DNA of 30,699 nucleotides, taken from positions 1 to 30,699 of the forward strand of contig JADGAO010000005.1 of NCBI GenBank assembly GCA_015231995.1, in the 5' to 3' direction. This DNA comes from Nitrospinota bacterium. Its GTDB lineage: Bacteria; Nitrospinota_A; UBA7883; JACRLM01. The notes beneath the pieces are model-generated. The model saw only the letters and a program-made list of their open reading frames with translations. It was not told the origin of the DNA and searched no databases. How positions within the stretch are numbered: position 1 is the first letter of the stretch; every line of letters starts with the position of its first letter. A program made the translations under genes and the position numbers. This document shows, in pieces, positions 7,309-15,334 of the stretch.

Positions 7309-8426
7309 TTCGCGTCCTTGATAATCCGGCGCAAAATCCTGATAAACGTCTCCACATCTTTTCTGCGGGTCATGGCTCCGGGGCTTACCCGCACAGCGCC
7401 TTGGGGAAACGTCCCTGCGAATTTGTGACCCTCCGGCGCGCAATGAAGCCCCACGCGGACAGCCACGCCTCGCCTGTCAATCGCCGTCGCGATCTGCGCC
7501 GGGTCGCTACCTGCGATGTTGAACGATATAAGGCTTCCGCGCCGAGCAGGATCGGCTGGCCCGTAAACCGTCGCCCTCGGTTCGTTTGAAAGCGCGTCCA
7601 TAATCAATGTGACGAGCGAAATTTCTTTCTCCCGGACTCCCTGAACAGTGAGGCGTCTTACATGCTCCACACCGGCCTTCAACCCGGTGATTCCGGGTGT
7701 ATTCATCGTCCCCGCCTCGAACTTGTCGGGCAGGAACGGCGGGGTCATATCGCTCTCCGAGTTGGAACCTGTGCCGCCCTCGATAAAAGGCTCCGGCGTA
7801 ATTCCTTCACGGAACCATGCAAACCCCGTCCCCTGCGGCCCCAGCAGGGCTTTGTGCCCCGTGCCGACAAGGATATCTATCCGGCTGGTATCGAAAGGAA
7901 TGGAGCCTGCGGACTGAGCGGCATCCACGAGCAGGAGAACGCCTTTTTTCGCGCAGGCCTCGCCAATAGTTTTTGTGTCGAGTATGGCCCCGGTCACATT
8001 GCTTGCGCCGGTTACTGCGAGCATTTTAACGTCCGGGATTTTCGACGGGTCTGGCAGTCCATACTCATCCACCGGCGCGTAGACGACCTTCACGCCCGAT
8101 TGTTTGAGCGTGTTCAGCGGGCGCGTGACGGAATTGTGTTCCAGGCGGGATATGGCCACAGTATCGCCCGATTTCAACAGGCCTTTCAGGGCGATGTTCA
8201 GCCCTTCCGTGGCGTTTTTTGTGAATATGATCCGTTCAGGGTCGGTAAGCCCCAACAATCCCGCCAAAGCCACCCGCGTCTCGTAGATCATCCGCATTGC
8301 GGCCATGGCCTTTTTATGCCCAGCCCTGCCGGGGTTGCCCCAAAGCGTCCCAAGCGCGCGGGTGACGGCTTTTATGACTGGGCGTGGTTTGGGAAACGAC
8401 GATGCGGCATTATCGAGGTATATCAT
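7305..8426 (-). CDS. cysteine desulfurase-like class V enzyme
   Basis: A 373-residue PLP enzyme of the cysteine desulfurase/selenocysteine lyase type. It has an N-terminal YLDNAASSFPKP, the PLP-contact D168 (LLVDAAQSAG), the Schiff-base K192 (GTGHKALLGPQGTG) and, unlike the enzyme at 2966-4108, a conserved C329 in RVGLHCAPEGH placed as the sulfur acceptor. It should remove sulfur or selenium from cysteine or selenocysteine and pass it to a carrier. The overlapping DUF3343 gene is the obvious candidate. It resembles the stand-alone subgroup often found with DUF3343 rather than IscS or SufS; no iscU, sufB or similar gene is nearby. Confidence 0.87.
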   Translation of the reverse strand: MIYLDNAASSFPKPRPVIKAVTRALGTLWGNPGRAGHKKAMAAMRMIYETRVALAGLLGLTDPERIIFTKNATEGLNIALKGLLKSGDTVAISRLEHNSVTRPLNTLKQSGVKVVYAPVDEYGLPDPSKIPDVKMLAVTGASNVTGAILDTKTIGEACAKKGVLLLVDAAQSAGSIPFDTSRIDILVGTGHKALLGPQGTGFAWFREGITPEPFIEGGTGSNSESDMTPPFLPDKFEAGTMNTPGITGLKAGVEHVRRLTVQGVREKEISLVTLIMDALSNEPRATVYGPADPARRGSLISFNIAGSDPAQIATAIDRRGVAVRVGLHCAPEGHKFAGTFPQGAVRVSPGAMTRRKDVETFIRILRRIIKDAK

Positions 8427-8471
8427 GTTCTATTATTGCTTTCCGGCAATTCAGGGTTATGCGTCGGCCTA

Positions 8472-8765
8472 TTTATCCCTCCCTTAGCAAGGAGGCCTTG
8501 CATAAGTCAACGAATAGCTTCCTTACCCTCTCCCCGCCAACTTTGCGGGGAGAGAGCCTGCCCTGAGTCTTCCGAAGGGAAGGCGCGAAGCGCCAGGTGA
8601 GGGGTTACAAGCAGTATCTCAATAATGTTGAGCTCGCGTGGCTCTAACTCAAAACACTGTTTGTTTCCCTCACCCCGACCCTCTCCCGCGATGTTGCGCG
8701 GGAGAGGGGACAGAGCCATTAGTCAACTGCTTATGCAAAGCTCTCCTTGGCAAAAGGATACCTTT
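8472..8765. repeat. composite palindromic (MITE-like) element
   Basis: Most of the 545-bp gap between the class V enzyme and the HD-GYP gene is repeat. The outer ends are inverted copies: AAGGAGGCCTTGCATAAG on the left answers AAGGAGAGCTTTGCATAAG read on the opposite strand at the right (8740-8757 area). Inside are two strong hairpins, CTCTCCCCGC/GCGGGGAGAG (8528-8554) and CCTCTCCCGCG/CGCGGGAGAGG (8680-8707). Flanking CTCACCCC and GAGGGGT blocks can also pair. No coding capacity was found. The structure resembles a non-autonomous mobile repeat. Confidence 0.65.
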
Positions 8766-8790
8766 TACGCATTAATCATTTTCGCAATAT

Positions 8791-8900
8791 TGTCATCCTG
8801 AGGGAGCCTCAGCGACCGAAGGATCAAAGTGAAAAAGAATATTCTTTTTGATAGATTCTTCACTGCGTTCAGAATGACAATTGCGCTCAGAATGGCAATG
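8791..8900. repeat. dispersed palindromic repeat, locus B
   Basis: A second copy of the ~100-bp unit: TGTCATCCTGAGGGAG at 8791, GACCGAAGGATCAAAG in the middle, then GATAGATTCTTCACTGCG and TTCAGAATGACAA, plus a short repeated tail. It matches loci A and C closely. It lies just downstream of the HD-GYP gene end. Confidence 0.8.
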
Positions 8901-8971
8901 TTGCGAACGTGATGGATTACCCAAAACCCTCCCTGCCGAGGGGAGCAAAAAACAAGAAAAGAAATAACCTC

Positions 8972-10480
8972 TCACTTTTCCTGTTTGTGGATGAGTTTTA
9001 TAAAGACGGCGATAAGCTCCTTGTCGAACTCCCCCTCGGTCTTCGTAATCAGCGTCAGCGCGTCGAACGGGCGGAACGCCTTTTTGTAGGCGCGTTCTGT
9101 GGTCAGCGCGTCGTATATGTCAATGATGGCGGATATCCTGCCGAAGATGTGTATCTTGTCGGCCTTGAGTTTGAAGGGATACCCGTTTCCGGTGAGCTTC
9201 TCGTGATGCTGAAGAAGCGGAAGCAAGGCGCGTTCCGGGATGGACTTGTTGCCTTTAAGCATCTCGTATCCGAGAATGACGTGGTTTTGGACCTTCACAT
9301 ACTCGATGTCGGTAAGTTTGCCGGGTTTGTTGATAAGGTTGTTTTCAACCTTGCTCTTGCCAAGGTCGTGGAGGATGGAGCCAAGCCCCAGATCGGCAAG
9401 CTCCTTAGGGTCGTCAATGCCGGCCGCCATCGCCAGCGCAATCGAAAGCGTAGCCACGTTCACGGAATGGGTGAAAGTGTAGTAGTCGTAGTTGTTGATC
9501 TTCATCAATCCGTAGAACGTGGTCGGGTTTCGCATCACCACGTCGGTAAGGTCGGTGACGGACTGCTTCGTCTCTCTCATCAACACTTCCGATCGCGGGT
9601 TCTGCGCGAGGCTCTCCACGATCAGCTTGGAGTTTTCGCGGACGAAAGAGGCGCGGGCCTTTGTGTCGCTCGACTTTTTGGTGTGCTCCATCAGGTACGC
9701 CTGGTAAGCGTCCATCTCTTCTTTGAGGACGCGGATAAGCAGGTTTATGTCTTCAGCTTTCCACGAGTCGAGTTTGTCGCCATCCAGCCTGTCGTCCGCC
9801 TTGTGGGAGAGGTTGATTAGCGCCGCTTTCCTTACAAAAATGTCAAACCCGGTTTTTGTGCCCGGCATGAGCGCGTAAGGGCTTATCGCATGATAGTCGT
9901 TCATGAAGTTGTAGTGGGCCTCCACCTTCCGTGGATCCATGAACGCGTCGGCGAACCCGTCGCTTTTCTGCTTTTCACGCATTCTTTCGATCCGCCGGAG
10001 GTAGGCCTCGTAGAGCGGCTTCTGAGTGTTGGGGATATTCACTTTTTCAATCCCGCGGGTTTTGAGAAGCTCCACCACCTCTTCGTTAATCGCCAGACCC
10101 TTCTTGAGGGTCATCTTGAACTCGCCTGCGGAGTCTTTCCAGTACATGTCCACGGGGGCTTCGTCGGCCAGGTGAAAATCGGTGAAAACGACGGAAAAAG
10201 TGTCTTTTTCTTTCAGTCCCTCCGTTTCAGCCTGAGGTATCGGACGGGGCGTCTCTCCCACGTCGATGCCGCGGGAGAGGTCTATGTAAACGGTTTCTAT
10301 GTCGTAGTCTATGAGGGTCTGTATCTCGGTCTGGGAGGATACTTCGTAACCGTCGAACATGAACGGGGTGGATAGCCACGGGCTTTCCGCCTTGTGGACG
10401 AACATTCCGATCCTGAGGTCGGAAGTTCGTATTTTTTTGATATTTTCGCCAGAGTCCGCCATTGCCACCCGATCTGCCAT
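8972..10480 (-). CDS. HD-GYP phosphodiesterase with DUF3391 domain
   Basis: A 502-residue cytoplasmic protein. The N-terminus (about 14-140) is the DUF3391 domain common on such proteins (IRTSDLRIGMFVH...). The C-terminal HD-GYP domain (about 330-500) has H371-D372 in LHDLGKSKV, HHEKLTGNGYP and ISAIIDIYDALTTERAYK. HD-GYP enzymes hydrolyse c-di-GMP or related dinucleotides with a metal pair. Here GTGYP reads GNGYP; the GYP itself is kept, so activity is likely. No clear ribosome site precedes the first ATG; a second in-frame ATG at 10462 is possible. It stands alone on its strand, one of three HD-GYP proteins in the window. Confidence 0.9.
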   Translation of the reverse strand: MADRVAMADSGENIKKIRTSDLRIGMFVHKAESPWLSTPFMFDGYEVSSQTEIQTLIDYDIETVYIDLSRGIDVGETPRPIPQAETEGLKEKDTFSVVFTDFHLADEAPVDMYWKDSAGEFKMTLKKGLAINEEVVELLKTRGIEKVNIPNTQKPLYEAYLRRIERMREKQKSDGFADAFMDPRKVEAHYNFMNDYHAISPYALMPGTKTGFDIFVRKAALINLSHKADDRLDGDKLDSWKAEDINLLIRVLKEEMDAYQAYLMEHTKKSSDTKARASFVRENSKLIVESLAQNPRSEVLMRETKQSVTDLTDVVMRNPTTFYGLMKINNYDYYTFTHSVNVATLSIALAMAAGIDDPKELADLGLGSILHDLGKSKVENNLINKPGKLTDIEYVKVQNHVILGYEMLKGNKSIPERALLPLLQHHEKLTGNGYPFKLKADKIHIFGRISAIIDIYDALTTERAYKKAFRPFDALTLITKTEGEFDKELIAVFIKLIHKQEK

Positions 10481-10611
10481 TACAATGCGCTATCCGTGTT
10501 GATTTTATGCTGGCGCCGTTTTTTAAACAAGAAATGTTACATTACGCCTCATAGAATGTGGAGCCACTATTTAGAATTGCTCTATCTATTGAGGATGTTT
10601 GGTTCAACTTT

Positions 10612-11550
10612 ATGGCGAACGCTATTTTTTTTCGACTGCGGATTCAATCTATCGCCGCGCTATTTATATGCGTGATCGCGGTTGGAGAGGCGTGGGCCAA
10701 GCCGGAGTACGCCGAGGCGACTGGTCAGGTCTGTTTCTCGTGCCACGTTAACGGTGATGGGGAGGGATTGAACATAATCGGCGAGGCCTTTAAAGCCGGA
10801 GGCCACACATGGCCATTGAAGGAAAAGGCGCGTGGGCCGTACATGTCCATCGAAAAAAACGCCCGCTCGCTGATAGGTTTCCTTCACCTGATCGCCGGGT
10901 TCATGTGGTTCGGAACGATATTGTACGTCCACATACTGCTCAAACCCGCATATGCGGCGAAAGGTTTGCCGAGGGGTGAGGTCAAGATCGGGCTGGCCTC
11001 CATGTTGGTTGTGGGTTTGAGCGGCGTGGCGTTGACGATATCGCGCGTGTCGGATTTCGGCGTTCTGCTGGAGGGGCGATGGGGCGCGTTATTGCTGGCG
11101 AAGATGATCATCTACGCGACGATGGTCTCGTGCGCCGTTTTCGTGGTGACGGTCGTTGGCCCCAGGTTGCGAAAGCCGAAAAAGGAAGCCCGATTTCAGA
11201 AAGATGGCGGCATGGGCGCGCAAAGCCTCGCCGCGTTTGACGGGAAGGAGGGAGGCCCGGCGCTCATCGCATTCGAGGGGAAGGTTTACGATGTCACGCA
11301 ATCCCGCGCATGGAAGGACGGCATCCACTTCAAAAGACACAAGGCGGGCGCAGATATGACGCAGGAGTTGCCCAAGGCCCCTCATGGGATGGAGAAGCTG
11401 GAGGGTTTCAAGGTGGTGGCGCAGTTCGATCCGTCGCTTGCGCCGACGCTTTCATGGGCGCAGAGAGTCTTTTATGGTGTGGCCTATTTCAACCTCGGCA
11501 TGGTTTTCCTGGCGATAATGGTTATAGCGTTCTGGCGATGGGGATCGTAA
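10612..11550 (+). CDS. fusion cytochrome: c-type heme, CopD-like membrane part, b5-like domain
   Basis: A 312-residue protein with three modules. A signal peptide (hydrophobic core IAALFICVIAV, cut near AWA/KPEY) leads to a single c-heme site, CFSCH (41-45). Four or so membrane helices follow (about 85-200), with H-x14-H in the first (FLHLIAGFMWFGTILYVH), like CopD-type or b-heme membrane proteins. A soluble segment (about 205-275: LAAFDGKEGGPALIAFEGKVYDVT, then HFKRHKAGADMTQEL and APHG) matches the predicted heme/steroid-binding cytochrome b5-like family, and a last helix ends the protein. I chose the ATG at 10612 because it gives a standard signal peptide; a GTG at 10558 extends the frame. 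Electron transfer across the membrane is likely; partners are unknown. The stop codon lies in the IS target duplication. Confidence 0.78.
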   Translation: MANAIFFRLRIQSIAALFICVIAVGEAWAKPEYAEATGQVCFSCHVNGDGEGLNIIGEAFKAGGHTWPLKEKARGPYMSIEKNARSLIGFLHLIAGFMWFGTILYVHILLKPAYAAKGLPRGEVKIGLASMLVVGLSGVALTISRVSDFGVLLEGRWGALLLAKMIIYATMVSCAVFVVTVVGPRLRKPKKEARFQKDGGMGAQSLAAFDGKEGGPALIAFEGKVYDVTQSRAWKDGIHFKRHKAGADMTQELPKAPHGMEKLEGFKVVAQFDPSLAPTLSWAQRVFYGVAYFNLGMVFLAIMVIAFWRWGS

Positions 11551-11600
11551 AGTGTCCTAGTCACTAAAAGCGTTTACAGGTAGAACTCTTCAAAGGTGAA

Positions 11601-11669
11601 GAGTCATGGTCTTCCGGTTAAGATGATTTTGCCGAAAACCTTAACCATAGAAGGAAGGAACCATGACTC
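11601..11669 (+). promoter_or_regulatory. hairpin sequestering the transposase ribosome site and start codon
   Basis: In RNA, 11601-11610 (GAGTCATGGT) pairs perfectly with 11660-11669 (ACCATGACTC), which contains the ATG. 11611-11615 (CTTCC) pairs with 11653-11657 (GGAAG) inside the Shine-Dalgarno, and 11616-11622 (GGTTAAG) pairs with 11640-11646 (CTTAACC). That is 22 pairs with small bulges. A second hairpin just before it (ACTCTTC/GAAGAGT, 11585-11604) competes for four bases of the outer arm. Transcripts entering from outside would carry the 5' arm and be poorly translated, as known for IS10 and IS50. Confidence 0.65.
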
Positions 11670-12724
11670 AGAACCAGTATATCATCCGCAGAAAGCTCAA
11701 CATCCTGGAGTTGGGCGAGACCCTTGGCAACATCAGCGACGCATGCCGGAAAATGGGTGTGAGCAGGCGTCACTACTATGATGTAAAGAAAGCCATTGAA
11801 CAGGAAGGGCTGGAGGGCTTGCTTGAGAAATCACGACATGAGCCAAGAATCGGCAACCGCGTTCTAGGCGAGGTGGAACAAGCCCTGCTCGACTACTCTT
11901 TACATTTTCCAGCCCACGGCCAAGTGCGCGCCGCCAACGAGTTGAAGAAACGCGGCCATCATATAAGCGCCGGTGGCGTGCGTTCGGTCTGGATGCGGCA
12001 CGGCATTGCCACCAAAGGATTGCGGCTTAAGCGGCTGGAAGCGTTCTCCGCCAGCGAGGGCGTTGTTCTCACGGAATCTCAGGTGGCCGCCCTTGAGGAC
12101 GCCAAGCTGGAAAAGGAAGCCCACGGCGAGGTGGAAAGCTATCATCCCGGCTTCCTGCTTGCGCAGGACACATATTACGTGGGGACGATCAAGGGTGTCG
12201 GGCGCATTTATCAGCAGACAGCCATTGACACCCACGCCAACGTGGGTTTCGCCAAGGTTTACAAAGACAGGACCGCCATAACGGCCGCTGACGCGCTCAA
12301 CAGCGGCGTATTGCCGTTCTATGACGCGCATGGCATCCGGGTTCACCGGGCGCTTACCGATAATGGCGCGGAGTATTGCGGACGCGGCGAGCAACATCCA
12401 TACGAGCTGTTCCTGAGCCTCAACGACATCGAGCATACGCGGACGAAACCGTATCATCCGCAGACCAACGGCTCTGTCGAGCGGCTAAACCAGACCATTC
12501 AGAACGAGTTTTACGCGGTGGCGTTCCGCAAGAAGGTATACGGCTCCATCGAGGAAATCCAGGCCGATCTGGATATTTTTATGGAGTGGTATAACGTTGA
12601 ACGAACGAATCAGGGGAGGTACTGTCAGGGACGGACGCCGCTCCAGACTTTCATGGACGGGCTGGAGTTGTATCAGCGGCATGTTTATGAGAGCGAAACC
12701 GTGGAGATTCAGGATGCGGCATAG
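11663..12724 (+). CDS. IS481-like transposase
   Basis: A 353-residue DDE transposase. The N-terminus (about 1-110) carries helix-turn-helix segments (NISDACRKMGVSRRHYYDVKKA; then an integrase-type HTH). The rve-type core (about 160-310) has the catalytic triad in AQDTYYVG, LTDNGAEYCG and NGSVERLNQTIQNEF. The C-terminal TPLQTFMDG is typical. The frame is intact and has a strong ribosome site (AAGGAAGG, 11651-11658), which the upstream hairpin can hide. It catalyses movement of the surrounding element by acting on its 29-bp ends. Confidence 0.92.
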   Translation: MTQNQYIIRRKLNILELGETLGNISDACRKMGVSRRHYYDVKKAIEQEGLEGLLEKSRHEPRIGNRVLGEVEQALLDYSLHFPAHGQVRAANELKKRGHHISAGGVRSVWMRHGIATKGLRLKRLEAFSASEGVVLTESQVAALEDAKLEKEAHGEVESYHPGFLLAQDTYYVGTIKGVGRIYQQTAIDTHANVGFAKVYKDRTAITAADALNSGVLPFYDAHGIRVHRALTDNGAEYCGRGEQHPYELFLSLNDIEHTRTKPYHPQTNGSVERLNQTIQNEFYAVAFRKKVYGSIEEIQADLDIFMEWYNVERTNQGRYCQGRTPLQTFMDGLELYQRHVYESETVEIQDAA

Positions 12725-12828
12725 TATCCTGTAGCAGTCTTGCCGGAAGGCCAACTGTAAACGCAATTATCGTTCAGGACACGTAAAGCGGTCTATTAAT
12801 AAGCCCGCCGCTAAACTAAAATAGTCGT

Positions 12829-13872
12829 ATGCGTAAATCACGTCAGATAACTTTAGGCTCCGTCAAGATAGGCGGCGGCGCGCCCATATCTGTCCAATCC
12901 ATGACAAACACCGACACGCGGAACGCCGCCGCAACCGTCTCGCAGATAAAACGGCTGGAAGAAGCCGGGTGCGAGATAGTCCGCGTCGGCGTTCCCGATG
13001 AGGTCGCCGCGCGTGCCATCGGCGATATCAAACGCCAGATAGCGATACCGCTTATCGCCGACATCCATTTCGACTACCGTCTTGCCCTCATCGCGCTGGA
13101 ATCGGGCGCGGACGGGCTTCGCATAAACCCCGGCAACATCGGGGCGCGGTGGAAAGTGGAAGAGGTCGTCAAATCCGCGAGTGAACGTGGCGCCCCGATA
13201 CGGATCGGCGTCAACGCCGGGTCGCTGGATCGGGAGCTGTTACACAAATATGGCGGCCCGACGGCGCAGGCCATGGCGGATTCCGCGATAGGGCATCTGC
13301 GGATACTCGAAGAGCTTGGGTTTTACGAAACCAAAGTTTCGCTCAAAGCCTCCAACGTCCCGTTGACGGTGGAGGCGCATCGTCTGCTGGCGGACAAGGT
13401 GGATTACCCGTTCCACATCGGTATTTCCGAAGCTGGCACAAAATGGGCTGGGACGATAAAATCCGCCGTGGGAATCGGCATCCTGCTGTATAGCGGAATC
13501 GGCGACACCGTGCGAGTGTCGCTTACCGACGACCCGGTGGAAGAGGTGAAGGCTGGCTATGAGATACTCAAGTCGTTACGGCTTCGCGAAGCCGGGCCGG
13601 AGCTGATATCCTGCCCCACATGCTCCCGTTGCGAGATAGACCTTATCGCCATCGCAGAGGATGTAGAGCGCGAATTGCGCACGATGAAAAAGAACATTCG
13701 GGTAGCCGTGATGGGATGCGTGGTCAACGGCCCCGGCGAGGCGCGAGAGGCCGACATCGGCCTGGCTGGCGGCAAAGGCGTGGGGCTGATATTCCGCAAA
13801 GGCGAGATAGTGCGGAAGGTCAAAGAGAGCGAACTGCGCGACGCGTTGTTGGAAGAGGCGAGGAAGTTGTAG
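12829..13872 (+). CDS. ispG: 4-hydroxy-3-methylbut-2-enyl diphosphate synthase
   Basis: A 347-residue IspG (GcpE) of the methylerythritol phosphate pathway. It converts methylerythritol cyclodiphosphate to HMBPP with a [4Fe-4S] cluster. The TIM-barrel half (SVQSMTNTDTRN, ADIHFDYRLAL, LRINPGNIG) and the cluster half are both complete. The cluster ligands by family position are C262 and C265 (CPTC), C297 (MGCVVNGPGEA) and E304. It is the short bacterial form, without the inserted domain of plant enzymes. Only 48 bp separate it from the insertion sequence, and no strong ribosome site or promoter is clear there. Confidence 0.97.
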   Translation: MRKSRQITLGSVKIGGGAPISVQSMTNTDTRNAAATVSQIKRLEEAGCEIVRVGVPDEVAARAIGDIKRQIAIPLIADIHFDYRLALIALESGADGLRINPGNIGARWKVEEVVKSASERGAPIRIGVNAGSLDRELLHKYGGPTAQAMADSAIGHLRILEELGFYETKVSLKASNVPLTVEAHRLLADKVDYPFHIGISEAGTKWAGTIKSAVGIGILLYSGIGDTVRVSLTDDPVEEVKAGYEILKSLRLREAGPELISCPTCSRCEIDLIAIAEDVERELRTMKKNIRVAVMGCVVNGPGEAREADIGLAGGKGVGLIFRKGEIVRKVKESELRDALLEEARKL

Positions 13873-13918
13873 ATATTTTAAGTCACACTGCATGTGCATT
13901 CTGATGTGAGGTTTCAAT

Positions 13919-14782
13919 ATGAAATTTTTTATAGCGCCATTCATTATCTTTGTGGTGGCCCTTTTTTGTGCAACTATTTTGCATCACGTGATCAGCGATG
14001 ATGAATACTGGAAAGGAATTGCAATTGAATTTGGCGGGGTTACTTGGGAAACATTACTGCTAGCTTTCCTGCTAGGCTCTTATGAAATATGGCGCAAGAA
14101 ACAAGACCGCATATCTGGTTTACGGCGCCGAATAGACGATTTTAAGTGTTTGGATAACGAGTATGCCCATGTAATGGTTGCTTCATCAATAAGAGAGCTT
14201 GCCGAAAGCGGAATCACCGATATTGACTTTCGGGGTTGTAAGCTTTCCAACTTCTCTTTTCTTGGAGAGAACATCAGATCACTTAGGAATAGTGTTTTTG
14301 CTGATGGTTTTTGGATATTTGAAATTCGAAGAAACTATGGCTATATAAAGCACGTCGACTTTCGAGAAGTTGATTGTAGCAATGTGAAATTTAGTAGTGG
14401 CAATCTATCTTTTGCCACATATGAAAACTGTGAATTTCAAAGTTCCGATCTTCAAAATGCGTCGTTTGTTGGAGCTTCTTTAAGATGGACTGTCGAATCA
14501 GTCATTCCAAAAGAATCAGAGTGGCATAAAGTTATGGATGAAACAGAGGATGGTGAACCAGTGTGGGGGCAGGTCTATTCTCCGGCTTTTTATCGCGCCA
14601 ATTTAAAAAACACCAATTTTAATGAATGTTCCTTAGAATATGCGGATTTCAGGGGTGCATTAAACATCCTTGATGCAAGCTTTGTCGGAGCCAAAGGCCT
14701 GGATACGTGTTTTTATGATGAAGGAATACGGGAAAGGCTCAAGACCGCGTTACGCGGCGATGCGCTTAATTTTAAACTTTGA
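13919..14782 (+). CDS. membrane-anchored pentapeptide-repeat-like protein
   Basis: A 287-residue protein of unknown function. Two N-terminal hydrophobic helices (about 3-22 and 38-56) are followed by a basic stretch. Then come pentapeptide-like repeats in two blocks: about 98-190 (IDFRGCKLSNFSFLG; VDFREVDCSNVKFSSGNLSFATYENCEF; LQNASFVGASL) and about 223-270 (FYRANLKNTNFNECSLEYADFRGAL). These form right-handed quadrilateral helices. Roles of such proteins range from gyrase protection to membrane-linked scaffolds; none can be assigned. Base composition is far more A+T rich than its neighbours, which suggests transfer. GAGG precedes the ATG. Its 3' end overlaps the convergent higA gene by 33 bp. 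Confidence 0.75.
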   Translation: MKFFIAPFIIFVVALFCATILHHVISDDEYWKGIAIEFGGVTWETLLLAFLLGSYEIWRKKQDRISGLRRRIDDFKCLDNEYAHVMVASSIRELAESGITDIDFRGCKLSNFSFLGENIRSLRNSVFADGFWIFEIRRNYGYIKHVDFREVDCSNVKFSSGNLSFATYENCEFQSSDLQNASFVGASLRWTVESVIPKESEWHKVMDETEDGEPVWGQVYSPAFYRANLKNTNFNECSLEYADFRGALNILDASFVGAKGLDTCFYDEGIRERLKTALRGDALNFKL

Positions 14783-15034
14783 GGCCGTCTTCTTTATTTG
14801 AGCCAAGTCATAGGCCATTTGCAACTTCAACCAAAACTCAGGGGTGGAGCCGAACCCTTTGGATAGCCGACAGGCCATTTCCGGGGAAACACCGTTCTTG
14901 CCGTTCAAAAGCTCGGAAAGGGAGACGCGGCTGACGCCAAGCGCTTTCGCCGCCGCCGTCACAGAAATCTTAAGCGGCTTTAGGCAGAGCTCCCTGATTG
15001 TCTCGCCCGGGTGGGGCGGATTCTTCATGGGCAT
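14750..15034 (-). CDS. higA: HigA-type antitoxin
   Basis: A 94-residue XRE-type HigA antitoxin: HPGETIRELCLKPLKISVTAAAKALGVSRVSLSELLNGKNGVSPEMACRLS is the classical helix-turn-helix of the family. PEFWLKLQMAYDL follows, as in HigA. It should neutralise the toxin encoded just upstream and repress the common promoter. It starts 14 bp after the toxin stop, with AAGGA ahead of the ATG. The toxin-first order is typical for higBA. Confidence 0.9.
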   Translation of the reverse strand: MPMKNPPHPGETIRELCLKPLKISVTAAAKALGVSRVSLSELLNGKNGVSPEMACRLSKGFGSTPEFWLKLQMAYDLAQIKKTASKFKIKRIAA

Positions 15035-15048
15035 AATGAGTTATCCTT

Positions 15049-15327
15049 TCAATGGTAGTCCACAAGATCAAGGTTATATACGCCATTATCTTTGAAGCGA
15101 AAAACAAGCCGCCAATTGCCGGACACGGACACGGCCCAATAACCTTCCAACTCACCTTTCAACTTGTGAAGGCGCAGGCCAGGCAGGTCCAATTCCTCCA
15201 GGCTGTCCGCCACATCTAAAGCCGGCAATATCGCCGCAATGCGCTTAACAAGCTTCTGGGGAAGCCCTTTTGTTAATCCATTCCGATAAAACGCCTCAAG
15301 CCCCTTGTGGCGTATTGTCGTTATCAT
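15049..15327 (-). CDS. higB: HigB-type mRNA interferase toxin
   Basis: A 92-residue RelE/ParE-fold HigB toxin: FYRNGLTKGLPQKLVKRIAAILPALD, LPGLRLHKLKGELEGYWAVSVSGNWRLVFRF and a final YNLDLVDYH. Family members cut mRNA on the ribosome; the basic and aromatic residues used are present, and it appears intact. It is the first gene of the pair and starts only eight bases from the -10 element of its promoter, without a ribosome site. Confidence 0.9.
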   Translation of the reverse strand: MITTIRHKGLEAFYRNGLTKGLPQKLVKRIAAILPALDVADSLEELDLPGLRLHKLKGELEGYWAVSVSGNWRLVFRFKDNGVYNLDLVDYH

Positions 15328-15334
15328 GCTTTAA

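Larger units (their letters stand above)
11553..12781 (+). mobile_element. complete IS481-like insertion sequence, 1229 bp
   Basis: The ends are imperfect inverted repeats of about 29 bp. Both begin TGTCCT and share AA and then GCGTTTACAG at the same spacing (11553-11581, and 12753-12781 on the opposite strand). A 7-bp direct repeat, CGTAAAG, flanks the element exactly (11546-11552 and 12782-12788), which is the target duplication. One transposase gene fills it. Intact ends and a clean duplication suggest a recent, possibly active insertion. Confidence 0.93.

Noticed and set aside
7662..8600. A 312-codon frame opposite the cysteine desulfurase-like gene
   Set aside because: Antisense shadow which runs into the repeat element; the minus-strand gene has all family motifs.
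8909..9820. A 303-codon frame opposite the HD-GYP gene
   Set aside because: Antisense shadow of a clearly recognisable HD-GYP coding sequence, with no family match.
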